From an uncultured Solobacterium sp. (lineage in GTDB: Bacteria > Bacillota_I > Bacilli_A > Erysipelotrichales > Erysipelotrichaceae), in assembly GCA_905235315.1 (NCBI GenBank), contig CAJOLG010000015.1:1-16881 (forward strand): a DNA stretch of 16,881 nt, written 5' to 3'. The notes beneath the pieces were generated by a model, which ran no database searches, was not told the origin of the DNA, and was given only the letters and a program-made list of their open reading frames with translations. Both the position numbers and the translations under genes were made by a program. Numbering within the stretch: the first letter of the stretch is position 1; each line of letters begins with the position of its first letter. Below are positions 1-6,255 of the stretch, in pieces.

Positions 1-171
1 CTCTTTGGTCAGATCATGAAAGGTAAATCCCTGAAACATGGTATGCGTTGATAATACGGCTGTTGGGATAACTGCCGTTTCAATTCCCATCGCCGAGAGA
101 ATCGGAAGCGCTACGGTTAAGGAACACTTTCCGACACAGGAGATATCCTGCATAGTGACAACCTTCTTCAT
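1..171 (-). CDS. Pyridoxal/pyridoxamine kinase, N-terminal part (cut by window edge)
   Basis: The first 57 codons of a gene running leftwards out of the window. The start is the ATG at 171-169. The translation begins MKKVVTMQDISCVGKCSLTV and continues through a PTAVLSTHT stretch to GFTFHDLT. This is characteristic of the ribokinase-fold pyridoxine/pyridoxamine kinases (PdxK/PdxY type) of Bacillota, which phosphorylate B6 vitamers with ATP in the salvage route to pyridoxal phosphate. The ATP-binding C-terminal half lies outside the window, so intactness cannot be judged. A GAAGG Shine-Dalgarno lies 9 nt before the start, inside a hairpin (see the entry at 172-200). A link to the PLP-dependent ArgD in this window is possible, but nothing shows co-regulation. 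A related ThiD-like kinase is the main alternative. Confidence 0.82.
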   Translation of the reverse strand, partial: MKKVVTMQDISCVGKCSLTVALPILSAMGIETAVIPTAVLSTHTMFQGFTFHDLTKE

Positions 172-200
172 AAAAAACTACCTTCTTTCAATGAAGGTAG
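172..200 (-). promoter_or_regulatory. Hairpin masking the kinase ribosome binding site, with U6 tail
   Basis: On the minus strand CUACCUUC (200-193) and GAAGGUAG (185-178) form a perfect 8-bp stem around a 7-nt loop. Six U residues (177-172) follow, and then the ATG at 171. The right arm contains the GAAGG Shine-Dalgarno. The shape is that of a short intrinsic terminator, but it sits directly on the translation start. It could therefore hold translation down, or act as an attenuator if transcription starts well upstream. The structure is read directly; the role is inferred. Confidence 0.55.
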
Positions 201-206
201 TATATG

Positions 207-234
207 CATATATCTGATATTACAGTAGTTCCAA
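207..234 (-). promoter_or_regulatory. Possible promoter for the pyridoxal kinase gene
   Basis: On the minus strand a TTGGAA -35 box (234-229) is separated by 16 nt from a TATATG -10 box (212-207). Initiation would fall near position 200, exactly where the hairpin before the kinase begins. Both boxes are imperfect and the region is AT-rich, so this is only a candidate. Confidence 0.35.
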
Positions 235-340
235 TAATGGATATTTTTATAAGACCAGATTTACCTGATCCAGTGCACATAAGGACTGTCTCATAGTCTT
301 AACTGCCTAAACTTTGCCCACTAAAAGAGAAGCCCTCATC
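235..340. other. Non-coding stretch with a possible remnant of another insertion sequence
   Basis: No gene is supported here. The segment 283-299 (GGACTGTCTCATAGTCT) resembles the outer ends of some Bacillota insertion sequences. Read on the minus strand, short open frames end at stops near 299-311 just before it, as the tail of a transposase gene would. The IS150-group element begins immediately to the right, at 341. This could be the stub of an older IS cut by the newer one, but family assignment from so little sequence is not safe. Confidence 0.2.
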
Positions 341-368
341 TGATATGTACCCCCAAAACTGGACAAAT
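341..368 (+). repeat. Left terminal inverted repeat of the IS
   Basis: Twelve bases (TGATATGTACCC) match the right end perfectly in inverted orientation, followed by a second matching block, CTGGACA, at 359-365. About 22 of 28 positions agree between the two ends. Inside it, TACCCCC (348-354) is complementary to GGGGGTA (375-381), which covers the orfA ribosome binding site. Confidence 0.85.
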
Positions 369-388
369 CAGTAAGGGGGTATTTTTGT

Positions 389-958
389 ATGAAATATGAC
401 TGGAAATTCAAACTGAAATGCGTGGAAGATTACAAACAAGGAAAGTGGACAGAGAAGCCGGAATGGTCAGATGCCAGTATTGAAACTTTTCACCAAAAAA
501 TTGTGATCTGGTCCAGAACCTATGATCTACGCGGACTTGATGGGCTCAAACACAAACCGACAAATAAGGACTGGTCTGCCGAAGAACGATTTGAACTAGT
601 CGCTAAAGTGTTAGCGGGATATTCGATCAAATCCGTTGCGATTGAAGCAGGAATCTGTGATGGGCAATTATCACAATGGGTCAGAAGATATAAGTTAAAT
701 GGCTATGATGGGTTACAATTGAAAAAAGGCAGAACGTCGAAGGACCCGATCATGAGTAAAAAGGAGAAACCAAAAGAGCTGACCGCGAGTGAGAAAGAGG
801 AATTGATACTTCTTCGCAGACAAAATGAATATCTAAGGGCGGAGAATGCATACTTAAAAAAATTGAGAGCCTTGATTGTGCAGAAACAGACGGAGTCATC
901 AGTCAAGGCGAAAAAGCAGGAATCGTCAAAGGACTCCGGGAAGAAGGATACCGATTAA
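389..958 (+). CDS. IS150-group transposase OrfA (DNA-binding subunit)
   Basis: A 189-residue protein. It has two helix-turn-helix type segments: roughly residues 1-60, with the family phrase LRGLDGLKHK, and residues 65-115, with SAEERFELVAKVLAGYS and QLSQWVRRYKLNGYDGL. A basic linker and a leucine-zipper-like segment follow (about 133-160, LLRRQNEYLRAENAYLKKLR). This is the standard OrfA layout of the IS150 group, in which OrfA binds the terminal repeats and oligomerises through the zipper. The ATG at 389 follows an AAGGGGG site (373-379). The last ~28 residues are Lys/Ser-rich and probably of little importance, because the productive transposase is made by a -1 shift before this stop. Confidence 0.9.
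   Translation: MKYDWKFKLKCVEDYKQGKWTEKPEWSDASIETFHQKIVIWSRTYDLRGLDGLKHKPTNKDWSAEERFELVAKVLAGYSIKSVAIEAGICDGQLSQWVRRYKLNGYDGLQLKKGRTSKDPIMSKKEKPKELTASEKEELILLRRQNEYLRAENAYLKKLRALIVQKQTESSVKAKKQESSKDSGKKDTD
856..916 (+). other. Candidate -1 ribosomal frameshift sites between orfA and orfB
   Basis: OrfB lies in the -1 frame relative to OrfA. Two slippery runs occur in the overlap. One is A AAA AAA at 856-862, within the LKK of the zipper. The other is G AAA AAG at 910-916, where a shift would give KAKK followed by AGIVKGLREEGY. The second keeps the OrfA zipper plus ALI tail and leads straight into the OrfB start region, so it fits family architecture better. The first has the stronger heptamer. 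IS3-family elements are known to make OrfAB this way. Confidence 0.6.
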
Positions 959-1029
959 CTTATCTGCTTAAAATATCAGGGCTGCCAAGATCCACTTACT
1001 ACTATGAACAGAGTAAGCCGGATATAGAT

Positions 1030-1785
1030 GTGATCAAGAACCAGGAGATCCTTGACGAGATCCGGAAGATCTTCGAAGAGCACAAAGGCCGATACGGTGT
1101 CAGAAGAGTCTGTCATGAGTTGGTCAACCGCGGCTATAACGTCAATCACAAGAAAGTGCAGCGATTGATGAAGAAGTACGATCTTAAAGGGAAAAGGCCA
1201 AAGCAGAAATATCATTCCTATAAAGGAGAAGTCGGAAAGATTGCGGAGAATGTGATCAACCGAAACTTCTCGGCATCAGCACCTGACGAGAAATGGACGA
1301 CTGATGTCACGCAGTTCAGTCTTACGTTCGGAAAGTGTTATCTGTCACCAATCCTTGACATGTATACCAACGAGATCATCTCTTATGACCTCTCCCCTCA
1401 TCCGAATTATGTACAGATCACTAATATGCTGGATAAAGCCTTCAGGAATCATCCGAATGTGAAGGGACTGATCTTCCATTCCGATCAGGGATGGCAGTAT
1501 CAGATGAAGAATTATCATCAGGTGCTGCAGGATAAGGGCATCATCCAGTCCATGTCCAGAAAAGGCAACTGTATCGATAACTGCATCATGGAAACATTTT
1601 TCGGGAGAATGAAGAATGAGATGTTTTACGGATATGAATCGCAGTATCAATCATTCGAACAGTTCAGCCAGGCTGTAGATGAGTATATTTCTTATTACAA
1701 CAATGATCGGATACAAGCAAAAACAAAATGGATGTCCCCTGCAAAATACAGGGAAACATCCATCTCAAATTCTGTTACCGTTTAG
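1030..1785 (+). CDS. IS150-group transposase OrfB (DDE catalytic domain)
   Basis: A retroviral-integrase-type DDE transposase. From the GTG at 1030 it has 251 residues. The recognisable protein begins earlier in the same frame, around 910, with LLKISGLPRSTYYYEQ encoded at 964-1011. No ATG or GTG start lies there, so it is probably made only as an OrfAB frameshift fusion; the GTG at 1030 is then an internal codon. The HTH_21 region (KGRYGVRRV) is followed by the catalytic triad: Asp in KWTTDVTQF, Asp in IFHSDQGWQY and Glu in IMETFFGRMKNEM. The ending YYNNDRIQAKTKWMSPAKYR is typical of the family. No internal stop is seen, so the element may be active. Confidence 0.9.
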   Translation: MIKNQEILDEIRKIFEEHKGRYGVRRVCHELVNRGYNVNHKKVQRLMKKYDLKGKRPKQKYHSYKGEVGKIAENVINRNFSASAPDEKWTTDVTQFSLTFGKCYLSPILDMYTNEIISYDLSPHPNYVQITNMLDKAFRNHPNVKGLIFHSDQGWQYQMKNYHQVLQDKGIIQSMSRKGNCIDNCIMETFFGRMKNEMFYGYESQYQSFEQFSQAVDEYISYYNNDRIQAKTKWMSPAKYRETSISNSVTV

Positions 1786-1792
1786 TTATTTA

Positions 1793-1820
1793 ATATGTCC
1801 AGAAATCTGGGTACATATCA
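1793..1820 (-). repeat. Right terminal inverted repeat of the IS
   Basis: Read inwards on the minus strand it starts TGATATGTACCC, followed by AGATTT and CTGGACA. It mirrors the left end. It begins a few bases after the orfB stop codon. Confidence 0.85.
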
Positions 1821-1873
1821 TCTGCGGAGTCTTTTTCTGATCCTGACAGAGATTCACTGCCGGTGTGGATTGT

Positions 1874-2038
1874 TTACCGCGTTATACAGACATGTACACT
1901 GCCGGCCGAATATGTCATACCGCACTTGGGACATCTTACACTGGGCCTGGCCAATACTGTGTTCTTTCCGCCGTTAACCTCTTCCACCTTGGAGTCTTCA
2001 AGTTTTTCGGCCTCATTCGGCTTCACGTTTTCACTCAT
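1874..2038 (-). CDS. Small Cys/His-rich peptide with a double-glycine leader
   Basis: A 54-codon gene with strong expression signals: GGAGG 8 nt before the ATG at 2038-2036 and a good promoter just upstream. The N-terminal half is acidic and leader-like (EKLEDSKVEEVNGG). With cleavage after G24, hydrophobic residues fall at -4 (V21), -7 (V18) and -12 (L13), with Ala at -15. That is the pattern of double-glycine leaders removed by peptidase-containing ABC exporters. The remaining 30 residues contain C36, C39, H49 and C51 (CPKCG...HVC), a spacing that could bind one zinc ion. It could be an exported bacteriocin or signal peptide, a RiPP precursor, or a small zinc protein with a leader. No exporter or modifying enzyme is in the window. 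The IS begins 53 bp after the stop and may have separated it from partners. Confidence 0.75.
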   Translation of the reverse strand: MSENVKPNEAEKLEDSKVEEVNGGKNTVLARPSVRCPKCGMTYSAGSVHVCITR

Positions 2039-2061
2039 AATGATTACCTCCGGATAATCTA

Positions 2062-2090
2062 ATCATAAAAGAGAAAAAGGATTCGGTAAA
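2062..2090 (-). promoter_or_regulatory. Promoter of the small peptide gene
   Basis: On the minus strand a TTTACC -35 box (2090-2085), a 17-nt spacer and a TATGAT -10 box (2067-2062). Transcription would start about 15-20 nt before the peptide's ribosome binding site. The optimal spacing, strong -10 box and short leader make it one of the better promoter candidates in the window. Confidence 0.6.
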
Positions 2091-2154
2091 TATCACAGCA
2101 GCGCAAATTAACACATGTTTTATCAATTCCGGTATTCTGCCGATTCACGCCCCG

Positions 2155-2211
2155 AAAAAAAGAATATAACGATGCTTCCCTGCGCAGAAGAGCAGTTCAG
2201 CGGTTATATCC
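2155..2211 (-). terminator. Intrinsic terminator at the end of the arginine operon
   Basis: Starting 12 nt after the carB-dapF stop, GGATATAAC (2211-2203) pairs with GUUAUAUUC (2170-2162) as a 9-bp stem including one G-U pair. It encloses a second small hairpin (TGC-UUC with GAAGCA). Seven U residues (2161-2155) follow directly. The outer stem is AU-rich, so strength is uncertain, but its position fits the end of a long transcript. Confidence 0.6.
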
Positions 2212-2223
2212 TTTTCATGTTTC

Positions 2224-5200
2224 TCAGTAACGGAAGGTTCCTTCAAATACCACGGAGGCTCCGCCGGTCAGCGTCACCCGGTTGTTTTCAATGCGCACAT
2301 ACATGTCGCCGCCGGGAAGTTTCACCGTAATGTCCGTTCCCTCTTTGCAGAAGCCAAGCCGCACGGCTGCGGCTGCGGCCGCGCAGGCGCCGGTGCCGCA
2401 GGCCAATGTTGCGCCGTTGGAGCGTTCCCAGACACGGATCCGCAGGGTGCACGCATCTACGACCCGGACAAACTCCACGTTTGTGCGGTCCGGAAAGATC
2501 GGAGCGTACTCAAACTTCGGACCGACCGTTTCAAGATCAAGCGTATCCAGTTCCTTGCGGAAGATCACACAGTGCGGGTTGCCTACGGAAAGACAGGTGA
2601 TCCTGCACGCTTCCCCGTCGGTTTCATACGGCATATCAATGATTTCCGGAGAACTGCATTCTGCCGGAATGCGCGCCGCATCCCAGATGATGTCTCCCAT
2701 CTCAACCGACACGGTTCCGACGGTGCCGTTATTGGTATATACATGAACGGTTTTGATTCCTTCGGCAGTTTCGATGGTCAGTGTATCCTTTACCGCAATC
2801 TTTCTGTCATACAGATATTTGGCAATACAGCGCAGGTTGTTTCCGGCCATCCGGCCTTCCGTTCCGTCTTTGTTGAAACTGCGCATCTTCGCATCTGCAC
2901 AGGATGAGGACTCGATCAGCACGATGCCGTCTCCCCCGATGCCGTAATGATGTTCACACAGCGTAACACAGAGGGATTCCGGGCTTGTGATGCGGCCGTC
3001 AAAGTTTTCGATGAAGATGTAGTCATTCCCGCAGTCATGCATCTTGATGAACGGAATATCCTCCGTCTTTGTCCGCATGCAGTTGATATCCACCAGTTCG
3101 GTATTCTGTGCACTGTAGCGGCTTGCGATCATATCGCACAGCGCATCCGCAGTATCCACACTGGTAAGACACGGGATATTCAGCAGCATCGCCTTCTGAT
3201 GCAGGGCAGTATAATCCCCCATCGTTTCATCCTTTACCGCACCGGTATAAATGATGTAGCTGAGTTTTCCGTCTTCCATCAGGGAAATGATTTCATCATT
3301 TTCCGTTGCGTTGGCAACCGGCGTAACATCAATGCCCATGGTGGCAATCGTCCGGGCGGTACCGGTTGTGGCATACAGCTTCATGCCAAGATCATGCAGT
3401 TTGCGCGATACATCCAGTATTTCCTGATAATCATGCGTATCGACACTGAGCAGCACACCGTTGTGTTCCTGGTGTCTCAGATCCGGCACCCGGAACCCGG
3501 CCGCCGTGAGGCCTTTGAACAGTGCCTCCGGCAGGGTCCGACCGATGCCGAGCACTTCGCCGGTGCTCTTCATCTCCGGTCCGAGAATCGAGTTGGCGTC
3601 GCTGAGTTTTTCAAAGGAGAATACCGGCACTTTGACACAGCTGTACGGCGGAAGCGGATGCAGACCGGTGCCGCAGCCGAGCGACTTCAGATCCGCTCCC
3701 AGCATCACTTTGGACGCAAGATCGACCATCGGCACACCGGTCACCTTGGAGATATACGGAACCGTGCGGCTGGCCCGCGGATTCACTTCAATCACATACA
3801 GTTCACCGCCGAAAATCAGATACTGGATATTGACAAGACCTTTTGTTTTCATCGCCAGCGTAAGCTGCTCTGAAACTTCGATCACACGGTTCAGATCTTT
3901 GTCATTCAGGTTATACGGCGGATATACCGCGATCGAATCACCCGAATGAACCCCTGCCCGCTCGATGTGTTCCATGATGCCCGGAATCAGTACATTCGTT
4001 CCGTCGGAAATCACATCCACTTCCAGTTCCGTTCCCGGAAGATACTGGTCGATCAGAACCGGGTTTTCGATTCCCTGGGCCAGAATGCGGCCCATATATT
4101 CCCGGGTATCTTCTTCACTGTGCGCAATCGTCATATTCTGGCCGCCGATGACATACGACGGACGCAGAAGCACCGGATAGCCGAGATCCTCCGCTGCACG
4201 GCAGGCTTCTTCCATCGTCTTGACGGCAGCGCCTTTGGGACGGCGCACATGGAGTTCTTCCAGCAGTGCGTCAAACCGCTCGCGGTCTTCCGCAAGATCA
4301 ATGCTTTCCGCGGAAGTTCCGAGGATCGGAATGCCGTGATCGTTCAGATACTGCGTCAGTTTGATTGCGGTCTGGCCGCCGAAGGCGACGACAACACCGA
4401 CCGGGTTTTCGACCTGAATGATATTCATCACATCTTCCGGACAGAGCGGTTCAAAGTACAGCCGGTCTGCCGTGTCAAAATCCGTGGAGACAGTCTCCGG
4501 GTTATTGTTTATGATCACAACATCATAGCCGAGTTCCCGCAGCGTCCAGACACAGTGAACCGAAGAATAATCAAACTCAATTCCCTGTCCGATCCGGATC
4601 GGTCCGGAGCCAAGCACGATAATGACGTCTTTCCCGCTCCGCTTCAGACTTCTCGATTCGCACATCTGATCGGTCGAAGAATAGAAATACGGTGTCTCTG
4701 CGGAGAATTCCGCTGCACAGGTATCCACCATCTTGTAGGTAAACGGAAGCCCCGGTACCGTTTGAGCACCGCTGATCCGTTTGATTGCCTCATCGGTATA
4801 GCCAAGCCGTTTGCCTTCCCGGTAGAGATCCTCCGTGAGTCCGTTCTTCAGATCGGTCTCATATGCGGCAAGCGCCCGGATGCGTTCCAGAAACCATTCA
4901 TCGATCTTTGTGATTTCATGGATCGTTTCAACAGACAGCCCCTTCTTCAGCGCTTCAAAAACCGTAAACAGTCGGTGATCATCCTGTTCGGTAAGCCGTT
5001 CCTCCATCGGGCGTGGGTCATCGGACGCAAAGTTCAGTGTATCCAGCCCGATCTCCGCCCCGCGGATCGCCTTCATCAGAGCTGCTTCAAACGAAGATGC
5101 AATCGCCATGACTTCGCCGGTCGCTTTCATCTGCGTTCCGAGTTTTCGGCTGGAGCCGGCAAACTTGTCAAACGGCCACTTCGGATATTTCACGACAACA

Positions 5201-6255
5201 TAGTCAAGCGCCGGTTCAAAACACGAGAACGTTTTGCCGGTCACTTCGTTTTTGATTTCATCCAGCGTATAGCCGAGTGCGATCTTCGTTGTGACCTTGG
5301 CAATCGGGTAGCCGGTCGCCTTGGAAGCCAGGGCGGAAGACCTCGATACCCGCGGGTTGACTTCGATCACGGCATACTCAAAACTTTCCGGATCAAGCGC
5401 AAGCTGTACATTACAGCCGCCGACGATATTCAGCTCCGTAATGATATCCAGCGATGCCTTCCGCAGCATCTGAAATTCCTTATCCGCAAGCGTAAGGCAC
5501 GGCGAGACTACCACGCTGTCTCCGGTGTGAATTCCGACCGGATCCACATTCTCCATCGAACATACCGCGATTACATTGCCGAGGGCATCACGCATGGTTT
5601 CAAACTCAATTTCCTTCCATCCGGCAATCGATTTTTCAATCAGGATCTGCGTGATCGGTGACAGTTCCAGTCCGGAATGCGCGATCTGCCGCAGTTCTGT
5701 GGGATCGGCAGCGATGCCTCCCCCGCTTCCCCCGAGCGTAAACGCAGGCCGGACAATAACCGGATAGCCGATCCGTTCCGCGCTTTCCAGCGCCTCTTCC
5801 TCGGTGGTGGCAATTTCAGAGGCAACAACGGGCTGATGAATCTTCTGCATCGCCTGGCGGAACAGGTCACGGTCTTCTGCCCGTTTGATCGCTTCGATAT
5901 CCGATCCAAGCAGCCGGACGCCGTGCGCATCCAGCCAGCCGTTCTCACTCAGCTGCATTGCCAGGGTCAGCCCGGTCTGTCCGCCGAGTCCGGCAAGCAG
6001 GCTGTCGGGACGCTCTTTTTCGATGATCCGTTTCAGAGTATCCGTATTCAGGGGCTCAAGATAGATTTCGTCTGCGAGATGCTTGTCTGTCATGATCGTT
6101 GCCGGATTGGAGTTGGCAAGCACGACATTGATTCCTTCCGCTTTCAAAACACCGCACGCCTGCGCGCCGGCATAGTCGAATTCGGCCGCCTGGCCGATCA
6201 CGATCGGGCCGGACCCGATCACAAGGATCTTTTTGATGGAATAGTCTCTAGGCAT
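2224..6255 (-). CDS. carB: Carbamoyl-phosphate synthase large subunit fused to a DapF (diaminopimelate epimerase) domain
   Basis: 1343 residues against about 1070 for usual CarB. Residues 1-400 and about 550-935 are the two ATP-grasp synthetase halves (EVNPRVSRSSALASKATGYP near 298-317; EVNPRASRTVPYISKVTG at 823-840). Residues 400-550 are the oligomerisation region. Residues about 936-1050 are the MGS-like allosteric domain. After a short linker, residues 1064-1343 are a complete DapF domain: MHDCGNDY (1072-1079), GGDG (1107-1110), GNPH (1225-1228) and ERSNGATLACGTGAC (1277-1291). The first catalytic Cys position of DapF is alanine (A1137 in MAGNNLRC); the second Cys is kept (C1286). CarB makes carbamoyl phosphate from ammonia passed by CarA, bicarbonate and 2 ATP. 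The ATG at 6255 has GGAGG 9 nt upstream and overlaps the end of carA by 8 bp. The frame is unbroken, so this is a real fusion unless misassembled. Whether the DapF part epimerises anything is open. Confidence 0.93.
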   Translation of the reverse strand: MPRDYSIKKILVIGSGPIVIGQAAEFDYAGAQACGVLKAEGINVVLANSNPATIMTDKHLADEIYLEPLNTDTLKRIIEKERPDSLLAGLGGQTGLTLAMQLSENGWLDAHGVRLLGSDIEAIKRAEDRDLFRQAMQKIHQPVVASEIATTEEEALESAERIGYPVIVRPAFTLGGSGGGIAADPTELRQIAHSGLELSPITQILIEKSIAGWKEIEFETMRDALGNVIAVCSMENVDPVGIHTGDSVVVSPCLTLADKEFQMLRKASLDIITELNIVGGCNVQLALDPESFEYAVIEVNPRVSRSSALASKATGYPIAKVTTKIALGYTLDEIKNEVTGKTFSCFEPALDYVVVKYPKWPFDKFAGSSRKLGTQMKATGEVMAIASSFEAALMKAIRGAEIGLDTLNFASDDPRPMEERLTEQDDHRLFTVFEALKKGLSVETIHEITKIDEWFLERIRALAAYETDLKNGLTEDLYREGKRLGYTDEAIKRISGAQTVPGLPFTYKMVDTCAAEFSAETPYFYSSTDQMCESRSLKRSGKDVIIVLGSGPIRIGQGIEFDYSSVHCVWTLRELGYDVVIINNNPETVSTDFDTADRLYFEPLCPEDVMNIIQVENPVGVVVAFGGQTAIKLTQYLNDHGIPILGTSAESIDLAEDRERFDALLEELHVRRPKGAAVKTMEEACRAAEDLGYPVLLRPSYVIGGQNMTIAHSEEDTREYMGRILAQGIENPVLIDQYLPGTELEVDVISDGTNVLIPGIMEHIERAGVHSGDSIAVYPPYNLNDKDLNRVIEVSEQLTLAMKTKGLVNIQYLIFGGELYVIEVNPRASRTVPYISKVTGVPMVDLASKVMLGADLKSLGCGTGLHPLPPYSCVKVPVFSFEKLSDANSILGPEMKSTGEVLGIGRTLPEALFKGLTAAGFRVPDLRHQEHNGVLLSVDTHDYQEILDVSRKLHDLGMKLYATTGTARTIATMGIDVTPVANATENDEIISLMEDGKLSYIIYTGAVKDETMGDYTALHQKAMLLNIPCLTSVDTADALCDMIASRYSAQNTELVDINCMRTKTEDIPFIKMHDCGNDYIFIENFDGRITSPESLCVTLCEHHYGIGGDGIVLIESSSCADAKMRSFNKDGTEGRMAGNNLRCIAKYLYDRKIAVKDTLTIETAEGIKTVHVYTNNGTVGTVSVEMGDIIWDAARIPAECSSPEIIDMPYETDGEACRITCLSVGNPHCVIFRKELDTLDLETVGPKFEYAPIFPDRTNVEFVRVVDACTLRIRVWERSNGATLACGTGACAAAAAAVRLGFCKEGTDITVKLPGGDMYVRIENNRVTLTGGASVVFEGTFRY

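Larger units (their letters stand above)
341..1820 (+). mobile_element. Complete IS3-family (IS150-group) insertion sequence
   Basis: A 1480-bp element bounded by inverted ends. Both ends read TGATATGTACCC from the outside (341-352 and, inverted, 1809-1820). After a 6-base region of poor match, both continue CTGGACA. It carries two overlapping-frame genes, orfA and orfB, as IS3-family elements do, and both look intact. I see no convincing 3-4 bp target duplication: the left flank ends CATC and the right flank begins TCTG. That suggests the copy sits at a rearrangement junction or has lost its duplication. It lies between the pyridoxal kinase gene and the small peptide gene. Confidence 0.88.

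Noticed and set aside
976..1215. Minus-strand frames inside the IS transposase genes
   Set aside because: Shadows of orfA and orfB.
1795..2062. Three short plus-strand frames (60-65 codons) right of the IS
   Set aside because: They run antisense to the small peptide gene, which has a clear ribosome binding site and promoter. The plus-strand frames have neither.
2947..3873. A 308-codon plus-strand frame opposite the carB-dapF junction
   Set aside because: Antisense shadow with the same biased composition and no motif.
3946..5661. A 571-codon open frame on the plus strand opposite carB
   Set aside because: It lies wholly antisense to a conserved enzyme gene. Its translation is rich in His, Arg, Phe and Cys with no recognisable domain, and it has no promoter or ribosome binding site. 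It is a codon-bias shadow.
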